This document shows, one piece after another, positions 28,590 to 37,612 of a stretch of DNA of 64,000 nucleotides. The DNA comes from Albidovulum sp. bin36 (GTDB lineage: Bacteria > Pseudomonadota > Alphaproteobacteria > Rhodobacterales > Rhodobacteraceae): positions 1 through 64,000 of the forward strand of contig MPMP01000007.1 of assembly GCA_002238565.1 (NCBI GenBank), given 5' to 3'. Numbering within the stretch: position 1 is the first letter of the stretch; each line of letters opens with the position of its first letter. Below the pieces are notes generated by a model. It had not been told where the DNA came from and did no database searches. It saw only the letters and a program-made list of their open reading frames with translations. The position numbers and the translations under genes are program-made.

Positions 28590-28618
28590 TTGACAAACGG
28601 TGAAGTGAAGCCGTACAT
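28590..28618 (+). promoter_or_regulatory. Possible sigma-70-type promoter for the NMT1-type ABC operon
   Basis: A perfect -35 hexamer TTGACA at 28590-28595 with a weak -10-like GTACAT 17 bases later. The start codon of the operon is about 110 bp downstream. The poor -10 match keeps confidence low. Confidence 0.3.
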
Positions 28619-28729
28619 CGAATTGCCGCCGCAGAGCAGGAACGGATCAGCTTGCATAGAATAACTTGTTAGGCTCTTGCTAAGGTTTGGGCCTAATTGC
28701 GCAACATGCGCATCATCAGGGAGAAAAAA

Positions 28730-29776
28730 ATGAAGACTCGTATTTTTCCGAAGCATTCGGAAGGAAGCACTCTGTTCGCCAAGAACACTCGAACGCTAGC
28801 GCTCGGCCTGGCTGTATCGGTTGCCTGGGCCGGTCAAGCCGCCGCCAATAGCGAGGTCAATTGCGCCTATCCGTTCTGGTTCGGATTCGCGCCCGCGCCA
28901 GTTGCCGACAAGATGGGCTTTTTCGAAGAAGAAGGCATCGAATTCAGCTACGTCTACGACAACGACAGGGCGAACGTCTATCCTGCGCTGGAAACCGGCG
29001 ATATCAATTGCACGATGCGTACGATAGGCGAGCATATGTCGAGGCCGCTCACCGCGGATTCGGATACGGTCGTAATCGGTCTGATCGATGTTTCAGTAGG
29101 AGCCGACGGAGTTGTCGCAGGTCCGGGAATCGACTCGGTCGAAGATCTCATAGGCAAGAACTTCGCCGGAGAAACCGGGCATCCCGGGATTTTGATGACC
29201 GCGCACGCGCTCAGGGCGATGGGACTGTCGATGAACGATGTCAATGTCCGCTTGATCGCGACCGACGACAGCCCCGCGGTATTCGAGGACGAGGACATCG
29301 CCGCCGTCGCGTCGTGGGAGCCGATGCTTAGCGAAATCGCCGCGAACACCTCGAGGGAAGGATCCAAAATCCTGCTGACGTCGCGCGAATTCGAAGGTCT
29401 GATTACGGATGTCGTCATCGTAAACAAAACCGACTACATCGCAAACCGGGAGAAATATGCGGCGTTCATGCGAGGAATTTACCGAGCCGTGGACCTCTTC
29501 AACGAAGATCCTGAAAAGTTCCTCGAACTCGCCGCCCCGGAATACGATGTCACGCCCGATCAAATGAAGGCGGATCTGGCGGGGGTCTACTATACGAGCT
29601 ACGAGGACGCAGAAGAGTATTTCGGCACGTCCGGCGCAGAACCCAAGCTCAAGCAGATCACCGAAGATCTGGTCGCCATCAATGTCGATCTTGACTATAT
29701 GGACGCGCCCATCCCCTATGAAGCGATGGTCGATCCTTCGCTCACGGAAGGATTGTTCGACGGCGCAATGCGCTAG
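28730..29776 (+). CDS. ABC transporter substrate-binding protein, NMT1/SsuA (THI5-like) type
   Basis: 348 residues from ATG 28730, which follows a GGGAG site. The signal sequence has an unusually long basic N-region (about 18 residues with Lys/Arg), then TRTLALGLAVSVAWAGQAAA and cleavage near NS. The mature part has the NMT1-like layout: YPFWFGFAPAPVADKMGFFEEEGIEF, then LIGKNFAGETGHPGILMTAHALRAMG and an F-rich second lobe. Family members bind sulfonates, nitrate, pyrimidine precursors or thiamine precursors. It starts an operon of six genes. Confidence 0.88.
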   Translation: MKTRIFPKHSEGSTLFAKNTRTLALGLAVSVAWAGQAAANSEVNCAYPFWFGFAPAPVADKMGFFEEEGIEFSYVYDNDRANVYPALETGDINCTMRTIGEHMSRPLTADSDTVVIGLIDVSVGADGVVAGPGIDSVEDLIGKNFAGETGHPGILMTAHALRAMGLSMNDVNVRLIATDDSPAVFEDEDIAAVASWEPMLSEIAANTSREGSKILLTSREFEGLITDVVIVNKTDYIANREKYAAFMRGIYRAVDLFNEDPEKFLELAAPEYDVTPDQMKADLAGVYYTSYEDAEEYFGTSGAEPKLKQITEDLVAINVDLDYMDAPIPYEAMVDPSLTEGLFDGAMR

Positions 29777-29929
29777 CGCATACCTGGAATTCGCGGCGAA
29801 TCCGCCGAAATCCCAGTCCCGATGCCTGGTCGCCTGGACTGCAAGGGCGTGCGGATTGCCGGATTGCGATCACCGCGAATTCCAGTTCGAGTCCGGCGCG
29901 CTGATTCCAGCGATTGAAGGAAACGTAAA

Positions 29930-30754
29930 TTGGTCGACGCGACGGGCGGTGCAGCAGCTAGGCGGAGGCAGCTTCTGGCATCGCTTGTCGCTTTCCGCGG
30001 CAAATCGAACGCCCGGGCCAACTTCGCGCTTGGAATCGCGGCTTTCGCGCTGTTCATTGCCGTCTGGTATTCGATCGTCTTAACCGGCACTGTTCCGGAG
30101 AGGTTTCTTCCTTTGCCCGGAACGGTCGTGCAGACCATGCTTCGGCTCCTGACCGAGGCGCACTTTCTGAACGACATTTGGGTTTCCGTCGCGCGAGTAT
30201 GGGGAGCGTTCCTGCTATCGGCCCTGTTCGCCGTTCCGATCGGCATCTGGATGAGCAATTACCGTCTTGTCGCGGCATTGCTCGAGCCGATCGTGGACTT
30301 TATCCGGTATCTTCCGGTTCCGGCTCTCGTTCCCCTGTTGATAATTTGGTTCGGAATCGGCGAAGCGTCCAAAATCGCCGTACTCTGGATGGGAACGTTC
30401 TTTCAGCTCGTCCTGCTGGTAACGGACGACGCGAAGAGAATTCCTCGCGAGTTCGTCGAGTCCGGCTTTACGCTCGGCGCAAAGCCAAATCAGATTACGC
30501 GGGACATACTTCTCCCGGCGATGCTTCCGAGTTTGGTCGACAACTTGCGAATTACGCTCGGCTGGTGCTGGACCTGGATAATCGTCGCCGAAATCGTAGC
30601 CGCCAAGAGTGGTATCGGACACTACATCTGGTCGATGCGCCGCTTCCTCAAAACCCCGGAAGTGATGTCCGGGATTCTTGTAATCGGAATTATCGGGCTG
30701 CTGACCGACCAGGCGATCCGTGCATGGCACCGCCGCCATTTCCGGTATCTATGA
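29930..30754 (+). CDS. ABC transporter permease, SsuC/TauC type
   Basis: 274 residues, about six membrane helices. The EAA-like loop is SGFTLGAKPNQITRDILLPAMLPSLVDNLRITLGWCW, characteristic of the SsuC/TauC/NrtB group. The start is TTG 29930, preceded by AAGGA at 8 bases; no better ATG exists before the first helix (FALGIAAFALFIAVWYSIVL). It ends in an ATGA overlap with the ATPase gene. Confidence 0.9.
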   Translation: MVDATGGAAARRRQLLASLVAFRGKSNARANFALGIAAFALFIAVWYSIVLTGTVPERFLPLPGTVVQTMLRLLTEAHFLNDIWVSVARVWGAFLLSALFAVPIGIWMSNYRLVAALLEPIVDFIRYLPVPALVPLLIIWFGIGEASKIAVLWMGTFFQLVLLVTDDAKRIPREFVESGFTLGAKPNQITRDILLPAMLPSLVDNLRITLGWCWTWIIVAEIVAAKSGIGHYIWSMRRFLKTPEVMSGILVIGIIGLLTDQAIRAWHRRHFRYL

Positions 30755-31578
30755 GCGCGGCGATGGCAAGCAAATTGCCTTTTCTAAGAGTTCGGGAGGT
30801 TGAAAAGGAATTCGGCGGCGAGCGGCGGGACGAACCGCCGATCAAAGTCGTCGACAAGGTATCAATGGACATCGCCGAAGGCGAATTTATCGTCTACCTC
30901 GGACCTTCCGGCTGCGGCAAGACCACGCTCCTGCGAATTGTTGGCGGCTTGGAAAGCGCGTCGTCCGGCGAGGTTGTTCTTTCGGGAGAAAAAGTTAGGG
31001 GGCCGGACCGAAGGAAAGGCATGGTTTTCCAAGCGTACGCGTCTTTTCCATGGCTTTCCGTCTTGGAAAACATCAAATTCGGAACCCGCTACAGAACGGA
31101 TATCGGCAAGAAGGAAAAGCTCGAAATTTCCAAATACTATCTGGATCTAGTAGGGCTCGGATCGTACGCGGATTTCTACGTGAACCGGATTTCGGGAGGC
31201 ATGCGGCAGCGCGTCGCCATCGCGAGGACATTGGCATCCGCTCCGGACATTCTCCTCATGGACGAGCCCTTCGGCGCATTGGACGCCCAGACCAGGGAAT
31301 TTCTGCAAGAGCAGCTGCTAGAGATTTGCCGGGTCGAAAAGAAGGCCGCCATATTCGTAACCCACGATGTCGAAGAAGCGGTTTTTCTTGCAGACCGGGC
31401 TTTCATGTTCTCGTCTCGTCCGGCCACGATAATAGAAGAAATCGATATCGCCTCGGAACTAGGACCCGAGAGAGACTCCCGGACAAAGGAAAGCGAGTCT
31501 TTCTTTCACCTGCGCAACCATGTTCGCGACCTGATGCGCAGGCAAGCTCGCGAATTGCAGGACAGCTCCAGCCAATGA
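30751..31578 (+). CDS. ABC transporter ATP-binding protein, SsuB/TauB type
   Basis: 275 residues. Walker A GPSGCGKTT, Q-loop VFQAYASFPWLSV, signature ISGGMRQRVAIART, Walker B ILLMDEPFGALDA, H-loop FVTHDVEEAVFLADR: the nitrate/sulfonate/taurine class. The open frame reaches far upstream, but ATG 30751 overlaps the permease stop and fits family length. It ends in an ATGA overlap with the first SDR gene, tying the transporter to the downstream enzymes. Confidence 0.94.
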   Translation: MSAAMASKLPFLRVREVEKEFGGERRDEPPIKVVDKVSMDIAEGEFIVYLGPSGCGKTTLLRIVGGLESASSGEVVLSGEKVRGPDRRKGMVFQAYASFPWLSVLENIKFGTRYRTDIGKKEKLEISKYYLDLVGLGSYADFYVNRISGGMRQRVAIARTLASAPDILLMDEPFGALDAQTREFLQEQLLEICRVEKKAAIFVTHDVEEAVFLADRAFMFSSRPATIIEEIDIASELGPERDSRTKESESFFHLRNHVRDLMRRQARELQDSSSQ

Positions 31579-32366
31579 GGCGGCGGCGAAACCTGAATTT
31601 CGACTTTTCCGGCCGCAGCGTCCTCGTTACCGGGGCAAGCAGCGGCATAGGCCTCGGAGTCGCCGAAGGCTTCGTCAAGGCCGGCGCGCTTGTTACGCTG
31701 CTCGCGATCGATAAGGACGTCGAGGCCGTCGCCGCGGATTTAAGCGAGCGGCACGGCGCCGCGGTCAGGCATCTGGTTTGCGATATCGCGCGCTCGGACA
31801 GCGTCGAAACTGCGCTGGAGTCCGTTTCGGATCTGGACGTGCTTATTAACAACGCCGGACTGGAACTTCTCACGCCAATTCAAGACGACTCTCCGGAAAC
31901 CGTCGCCGCATTCGAGCGAATCGTTTCGATCAACGTGATTGGAACCTACCACGTAACTCGCGCAGCTCTCGGGAAAATGAGGCGCGGCGGCAGAATCGTG
32001 GTTACGGCTTCGATGTGGGGAAAGACCGGGGTCGCCGGTTTCGGCGCATACTGCTCAAGCAAGCACGCGAATATCGGATTTGTGCGAAGCTTGGCAAAGG
32101 AATTGGGACCTCTCGGAATTAGCGTCAATGCCGTCTGCCCGGGGTGGGTCCGCACCGGGGCGTCCATGAAATCCCTGGCCGCCATGGCCGAAAAATCAGA
32201 TCGCGACGAAAGCGAACTCCTTCGCGAGATAACGTCCGCCCAAGCTCTCGGCGGCCTGATGGAACCGGCGGACATGGCGGACATTTACATGTTTCTCGCA
32301 TCGGACGCGGCCGACAACATTACCGGGCAAGCGATTACCATTGATCGCGGCGAATTGCTGAGATGA
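31575..32366 (+). CDS. SDR family oxidoreductase
   Basis: 263 residues, classical SDR: TGASSGIG (about residue 18), NNAGLELL, Ser in VVTASMWGKTG, YCSSK catalytic Tyr/Lys, CPGWVRTGA and a NITGQAITIDRGE end. It resembles 3-oxoacyl-ACP-reductase-like sugar or alcohol dehydrogenases. Translation is coupled to the ABC ATPase (ATGA) and to the next SDR (ATGA), so it very probably acts on the imported compound. Substrate unknown. Confidence 0.88.
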   Translation: MRRRRNLNFDFSGRSVLVTGASSGIGLGVAEGFVKAGALVTLLAIDKDVEAVAADLSERHGAAVRHLVCDIARSDSVETALESVSDLDVLINNAGLELLTPIQDDSPETVAAFERIVSINVIGTYHVTRAALGKMRRGGRIVVTASMWGKTGVAGFGAYCSSKHANIGFVRSLAKELGPLGISVNAVCPGWVRTGASMKSLAAMAEKSDRDESELLREITSAQALGGLMEPADMADIYMFLASDAADNITGQAITIDRGELLR

Positions 32367-33124
32367 AGCTGCAATTGGAAGACCGCGTCGCGCTCGTAAC
32401 CGGCGCGGCGAGCGGTATCGGCAGGGCTGCGGCGCTCGAACTCTCGCGCAGGGGGGCGTCAGTCGCTCTGCTCGATGTCGGCGATGCTGCGCCTGCGGCG
32501 GATTCGATAGCCGAACTGGGCGGGGACGCGATATTTCTGCGGGCCGACGTTAGAAGCGAGAGGCAAGTCGACACCGCGTTTTCCGAGCTCGATCAATGGA
32601 CCGATCGATTGGACATCGTCGTCAACAATGCGGGCATACTCGTCGAAGGCAAGCTAACTCAAATGGCGGCGGCGGATTTCGACAATGTACTCGCTGTAAA
32701 CTTGCGCGGGGCGTTTCTCGTCGGTCGCGAGGCGGCGCGAAGAATGCAAAGGCGAATGCCGGGCGGAGAGGACGGCCGATTCCGGATCATAAACGTAGCT
32801 TCCGAACTGGCGCATGTCGGCCGTCCGGACTATACGGCCTACTGCGCCTCGAAAGGCGGCGTCATTTCGATGACTCGCGTCTGGGCCAGAGAGCTTGCGC
32901 CCGGAATCCTGGTCAACGCGGTCGCGCCGGGTCCCGTCGCCACCGCGATGCTCGACATTGAAAGCATGTCGCCGGAGTGGCGGGAAAAAGAGACCGACAT
33001 CCCGCTCCAGCGCCTAGGAATGCCGGAGGAAATCGCCAATACGATCGCATTTCTGGCCGGTCCCGAATCGCGCTTCTATACGGGCCAGATTCTAGGCCCT
33101 AACGGCGGCGCGGCAATGTACTGA
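32363..33124 (+). CDS. SDR family oxidoreductase
   Basis: 253 residues, classical SDR: TGAASGIG, NNAGILVEG, Ser in INVASELAHVG, YCASKGG, APGPVATAML and an FYTGQILGPNGG end typical of FabG-like enzymes. It is the second of two adjacent SDRs in the transporter operon; the pair shows only general family similarity, so it is not a recent duplication. It could catalyse a second oxidation or an epimerisation via a keto intermediate. Confidence 0.88.
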   Translation: MKLQLEDRVALVTGAASGIGRAAALELSRRGASVALLDVGDAAPAADSIAELGGDAIFLRADVRSERQVDTAFSELDQWTDRLDIVVNNAGILVEGKLTQMAAADFDNVLAVNLRGAFLVGREAARRMQRRMPGGEDGRFRIINVASELAHVGRPDYTAYCASKGGVISMTRVWARELAPGILVNAVAPGPVATAMLDIESMSPEWREKETDIPLQRLGMPEEIANTIAFLAGPESRFYTGQILGPNGGAAMY

Positions 33125-33151
33125 CAAAGCAGCAAGGGAAGGATAGTCGAA

Positions 33152-34057
33152 TTGATAGTCAACCCGCCTCCTTGGCCCAATGGAGCCCGCTGCGCCGCGG
33201 CGATAACTTTCGACATGGATGCCGACAGCCTTATCCACGTCGAGCATGAATCCGACGGCATCAATCGAGTTTCCGGCCTGTCGATGCTTCGATACGGACC
33301 CGAGATCGCTGTTCCCAGGATATTGGACACGTATCGCCGATTCGAAATCAAGCAGACGTTTTTCATTCCGGCATGGTGCATCGAGAACTATCCGAAAGCG
33401 GTCGACGCCATTCTGGAGGGCGGGCACGAAATCGGACACCACGGCTACATTCACGAGAACCCTCGGGCCGCCGGGCGCGAAGAGGAGGAATACTGGCTTC
33501 GTCGCGGCATCGAAGTGATCGAAAGCGCCACGGGCAGGAAGCCGCGCGGATGGCGGGCTCCGCTCTACAACTTCTCTCGCCATTCGGCAGACCTGCTGAT
33601 CAGGGCGGGATTCGAATACGACGCGTCATTGATGGGCGACGACGTGCCGTACATCCTGAAAACGGCGGAAGGCGAACTCGTCGAGCTTCCGTCCCACTGG
33701 GGAATGGACGACTGGCCGCAGTACGTCCATACCATGGATTTGAACTACTTGATGCCGATAAATTCACCTTCGCGCGCCATGGATGTGTTTCGCGAAGAAT
33801 TCGACGCGATGTGGGAGCATCGCGGCCTTTGGATCGCGGTCTGGCATCCCTTTGCCACGGGACGGCTGGCTCGATGGCGGCAGGTCGAGAAGCTTATCCA
33901 GTACATGCGGGAAAAGGGCGATGTCTGGTTTGCCACTCTAGAGGAAATCGCCGCGCATATACGGTTCTGCCGAGCCAACGGAGACTACGCGCCGCGCGTC
34001 GACAGCCTCCCCTACTACACCGAGCCCGAGGCGCCGGTAAAAATCATTGGCAACTAA
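33152..34057 (+). CDS. Polysaccharide-deacetylase-fold hydrolase (NodB/PuuE-like)
   Basis: 301 residues. The NodB-type metal motif is ITFDMDAD at the start (FDxD), with the two His in GHEIGHHGYIHENP, then RGWRAPLYNFSR and VWHPFATGR. The spacing and the WGMDDW segment resemble the cytoplasmic PuuE-type allantoinase / peptidoglycan-deacetylase-like subgroup rather than secreted chitin deacetylases, and no signal peptide is seen. The start is TTG 33152 after AAGGGAAGGA. As the last gene of the ABC-SDR-SDR operon it probably hydrolyses an amide in the imported molecule. Confidence 0.82.
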   Translation: MIVNPPPWPNGARCAAAITFDMDADSLIHVEHESDGINRVSGLSMLRYGPEIAVPRILDTYRRFEIKQTFFIPAWCIENYPKAVDAILEGGHEIGHHGYIHENPRAAGREEEEYWLRRGIEVIESATGRKPRGWRAPLYNFSRHSADLLIRAGFEYDASLMGDDVPYILKTAEGELVELPSHWGMDDWPQYVHTMDLNYLMPINSPSRAMDVFREEFDAMWEHRGLWIAVWHPFATGRLARWRQVEKLIQYMREKGDVWFATLEEIAAHIRFCRANGDYAPRVDSLPYYTEPEAPVKIIGN

Positions 34058-34795
34058 ATTCCAGCGGCGCGGAAGAAATTCCCAGTAGAACGTTTGCTCC
34101 GGCAAAGAAATCGAAGCGGATTCGTAGCCCGCCGATACACTGCCCATCCCGCTGCGGCCAATCGGCCGAATCGAGTGGTCGCAAATGGCATGCTCAAGGT
34201 CAGAGTTCCTTTCAGGGATTTCAGCGTAGGAGTTGAACCTTTCTTAAAGCCCGCGGCCTTAGCTCCGTCGCGGCTTGCGATCCGAGTTGCGAATTCGAAG
34301 CTGCAGGGCAATCTCCAGCGGAGCGATCCTGTTGCCCGCATGGCGCGATCGGCTCAAGGCCGGGTCGAGGCGACATGCCAAAAGCACCTGAACCTATGGC
34401 GCCCGCGACTGTCTTCCGCGGCCAAAGACGCCACCATGAAATTTTGCGAACGGACACTGGCGATCAATTAGCTCAACCGTTGTAGTCGCTCGCATTCACG
34501 TAATCGCCGACACAAAGTTCGCCACGGTATCGAGCCGCCCGACCACGGTCGTTAATTCCCGATGAAAAATCTTTGTTTCATTGTTTCGTAAGACGATTCA
34601 GATGCGACTAGTGCGCAAATCCGTCTCGAAAGAGCGTAACGAATCGCTAGAATTCCGCGCTGAAGGAAACATCGGCAAAATTAGCGGAAAATTCGGCGCC
34701 AGTACTTTTATGCCATTCAATATTTGATAAGTGGCGGCATATTCAGATATTCCGCCGCTTCTCCGACTGGGATATCGACGCGCCCTTCTAAAATG
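34058..34795. other. Gene-poor stretch
   Basis: About 740 bp with open frames on both strands (for example 34094-34471) that do not look like a known family. AT-rich between 34550 and 34750. No terminator or promoter can be assigned with confidence. Confidence 0.35.
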
Positions 34796-35678
34796 GCTAC
34801 CCGAGCTTCGGCTTCAGGATGGTCGAAACACGGCAATACCGATGCCAGCGCATTCGTTGCGGCATTCGCCGCGCCCTTGATGCTTTACGCGATTACGATG
34901 CCCAGAACGGTCTATCGGGAGGACGACGGGCTGTTTCCGGCCGCCGCCAAGCATCCGGGCGTCGCGCACCCGCCCGGCTATCCGCTCCATTCGCTGCTCG
35001 GCCACGTTTTCATGCAGCTGCCATTTTCGACGCCTGCGGCGGCCGGACACGTCTACAGGGCGTTCTTCGGCGGCCCTGGCAAGCAGCATGGTCGATGATG
35101 CATGCAGCCGCCGGTTCGGCGCCTCGATCGCAGCCTCCGAACGCACGAGGACCGGTATAAAGGTCCATGAAGCGAGCCAGAAATTTTTCCTCTACTTAAT
35201 CGGCCCTAAATCGGAGAATCGATGGGAAATGACTCGGCGAGGCGAGCTCTTGCAGCAATACGGGCGATATCTGGCGATCGCCAGCCACCACTATAGATAC
35301 ACGGAGATGCTATCGCAGCTTAGCCGTATCTACGGGCCATGCGAATCCCGCTACCAATGCATTCCGGGAACCGCCGGCAAACTCTTGAAACTCAATGACG
35401 CTAGATACCATGGGTTTATCATCGCGATCTTGGACATGGCCGAGGACATGATCGACCAGGCTCCGACCAAGTTCATGAGATCCCGGCTTCGCCTTTTGCG
35501 CGGTGAATTACTCGCTGCGACCGGCCAGCCGGATAGTTCTCGAATATCCTGCCAGCGAGCATTTGAAATCTATCCGCATCCAGAATTTCGTAAGCTGATC
35601 GGCGAAAGCTTGGCAGCCAATTGCTCCGGAGGCTCCGTGTCGGCTAGCGGCGCCATGCCGCATCCGCAAAACAGGTGA
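34796..35678 (+). pseudogene. Decayed DUF2723 membrane glycosyltransferase-like gene, internally deleted
   Basis: The first part (to about 35080) reads LYAITMPRTVYREDDGLFPAA and then GVAHPPGYPLHSLLGHVFMQLPF, the hallmark N-terminus of DUF2723 membrane proteins. After a frame change near 35090 a second part (about 35200-35640) reads as a helical TPR-like end (ARYHGFIIAILDMAED, LRLLRGELLAATGQPD, AFEIYPHPEFRKLIGESLA), which fits the C-terminal repeats of the same family. The many membrane helices expected between them are missing, so the gene is a remnant. Assigning the second part to the same gene is inference. Confidence 0.55.
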
Positions 35679-35760
35679 CGACAGTGCAAGAGAGCGACAT
35701 TAAGGCGGCAAAGCGCAAATTTAAGGCCATTGCCGCCTATCGGCGTTTCCGACCGCGCCG

Positions 35761-36720
35761 CTACCGACCGCGCGCGACAGCTTCAGCCAAAAGGCAGAGA
35801 ATTTCGTACATGAATGTGGCTCCTGTCAAGGCGGTAACGCCTGTCGGGTCGAAAGGCGGCGACACCTCCACGACATCGGCTCCTACAAGATTCAGCCCGT
35901 TCAGCCCGCGTATGAGCTTCAGAGCATCCAAAGTACTGATCCCACCGATTTCAGGCGTTCCGGTTCCGGGGGCAAATGCCGGATCCAAACCATCAATGTC
36001 GAACGAAATATATGTTGGGCCATCACCAACTATTCGTCTGGCTTCGCCAATGATTTTGTCGACGCCCGCTTCGCAGAGCTCGTCCATAAAAACGACTCTC
36101 ATGCCCGAATCAATCGAATAATCCCATCCCTCGGTCGTGTTTTGAGCGCCTCGGATGCCAATTTGAATGGTCTTCTCCGGATCTAGGAGACCGTCTTCCA
36201 CAGAACGTCTAAAAGGTGCTCCATGTGAGAACTTCGACCCCTGGAAACTGTCCCAAGTGTCCGTGTGGGCATCGATCTGAATCATGCCTATTGGGCCATC
36301 GACAGCCAATGCCTTGAAAATCGGATATGTAATCGAATGATCTCCGCCGGCGGTCAATGGCACGGCTCCGCAGCGAACGATTTCCGAATAGAATGATTCA
36401 ATCTCTGTGATTACGGTTCCGACATTGAAGACTTCTGAGAATCTGACATCTCCGAGGTCTGCAACAGTGCAGATTTCGTATGGATTTCTCCGGGTTGAGT
36501 GGTGAATGGAACGCATCATGCTCGACATGTTCCGGATTTCTCGAGGGCCGTGCCTGGCTCCTGGCCTATTCGTAACGGAACCGTCGTAGGGAACCCCGAT
36601 TACGGCGATATCGATGCCTTTGGCCGATTGAGCAAGTGGAGCGCGAAAAAATGTTGCGAGTTCGCTGTATCTAGGCGCCGCCATCGGATCAAACGGCGTT
36701 GGCGAATTGTCGTTCGACAT
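35761..36720 (-). CDS. Agmatinase / guanidinobutyrase family ureohydrolase
   Basis: 319 residues, arginase-agmatinase fold with two Mn sites: GGDHSITYP, IQIDAHTDTWD, and SFDIDGLDPAFAPGTGTPE, all intact. It hydrolyses a guanidino compound to urea and an amine or amino acid. The long N-terminus and PGARHGPREIR are typical of SpeB/GbuA-like proteins, but agmatine cannot be separated from guanidinobutyrate or guanidinopropionate by eye. Local base composition is more AT-rich than its neighbours, and it sits among decayed DNA, so transfer is possible. It is a lone gene transcribed against its surroundings. Confidence 0.88.
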   Translation of the reverse strand: MSNDNSPTPFDPMAAPRYSELATFFRAPLAQSAKGIDIAVIGVPYDGSVTNRPGARHGPREIRNMSSMMRSIHHSTRRNPYEICTVADLGDVRFSEVFNVGTVITEIESFYSEIVRCGAVPLTAGGDHSITYPIFKALAVDGPIGMIQIDAHTDTWDSFQGSKFSHGAPFRRSVEDGLLDPEKTIQIGIRGAQNTTEGWDYSIDSGMRVVFMDELCEAGVDKIIGEARRIVGDGPTYISFDIDGLDPAFAPGTGTPEIGGISTLDALKLIRGLNGLNLVGADVVEVSPPFDPTGVTALTGATFMYEILCLLAEAVARGR

Positions 36721-37005
36721 AATCTATCCTCATTTCGGCCGAAAATTGTTGAGTGCGTTCAAAACGGACTTATCACGGTATCTTTAAAATTGGCATCCTA
36801 TAATCCGGTGATTCTAGTTGCCCAGTCATGATCCTAGAGCTTTCTGGAGCGGCGAAACGGATGCTCGAATGGAAAGCATGAGTCCTGGGAATTGCCCGAT
36901 TTATGCCAAGTCCTAGCCCGAATTTCCAAGGCTAAAACTCGTGTGACATTCTGACCGCGGTTTTCGCTGAAGCAAAACCGAAGGGTCCAGTTTCCGAGCC
37001 AAGGG
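36721..37005. other. Short gap between agmatinase start and transposase remnant
   Basis: About 285 bp; contains the probable promoter of the minus-strand agmatinase-type gene. The plus strand near 36940-37000 may be further decayed transposase sequence, but no match can be stated. Confidence 0.35.
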
Positions 37006-37368
37006 ATTAGGTGGCTCCGTCGCCGAGCCGTTGGAGTGGATGCTGCCATCGACGCTGCCCGCCGGGACCGCGAGGCGGAAGCCCGCGACATCCTTCGCAT
37101 GTATCGCCTGAGATAGCGCATCGAGTACTGGCACTGGATCCTGAAGTCGGACCGCAAGGCGGGACCGCCCGAAACCCTGTCCGGCGCGATGACGCTCGTG
37201 GCCATGCTCGGAGGCTACCTCAACCGAAAGGGCGATGGACCGCCGGGCCGCTTGATTCAGTAGGAAGGCCAGATCCGCCTCGCGCAGAGGGCTCAGATGG
37301 TCGAGGAAATGATGGCTCCGGCCGGGGAAAACAGCGTTTTGAAGCTGCTTATTTCAGGAGATATATGA
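37006..37368 (+). pseudogene. IS4-type transposase C-terminal remnant
   Basis: One frame reads as the end of an IS4-family (IS50-like) transposase: LRMYRLR-stop-RIEYWHWILKSDRKAG, then LSGAMTLVAMLGGYLNRKGDGPPG. Two in-frame TAG stops (37114, replacing the usual Trp of RWRIE, and 37261) inactivate it. The N-terminal two thirds, including the first two catalytic Asp, are missing, and no terminal inverted repeats were seen. It lies directly upstream of the MNT-HEPN array. Confidence 0.75.
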
Positions 37369-37479
37369 CTAATGGGCAAGCCGCACGGGGTCGATTCTCC
37401 CGCGCCCGTGCTCGATCATCGAGAGGAAACTGTTCGCGAGGCCCATCTCGGCGGCCGATTTCGTCGCGCAAGCCGTCGT

Positions 37480-37612
37480 TTTGATCCATGGCCCTTCATT
37501 GAGGAGTCCGATAGGTAAGGAAGAAAAGTTTCGCGAATCCGGCATGTTACGCCATTGAAACAGCAGGCAGTTTTAGAAATTGTGAAGTTGTGAGAAGATG
37601 CCATGGATCAAA
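37480..37612 (+). promoter_or_regulatory. Inverted repeat covering the start codon of MNT-HEPN copy 1
   Basis: tttgatccatgg at 37480-37491 is the exact reverse complement of ccatggatcaaa at 37601-37612, which contains the ATG of the downstream gene. In RNA the two arms could pair and hide the start codon; in DNA they could be a pair of protein-binding sites. The arrangement recurs at copy 2. Confidence 0.6.

Noticed and set aside
31575-33124. Two neighbouring SDR genes as a recent tandem duplication
   Set aside because: They share only the generic SDR motifs; sequence between motifs is unrelated.
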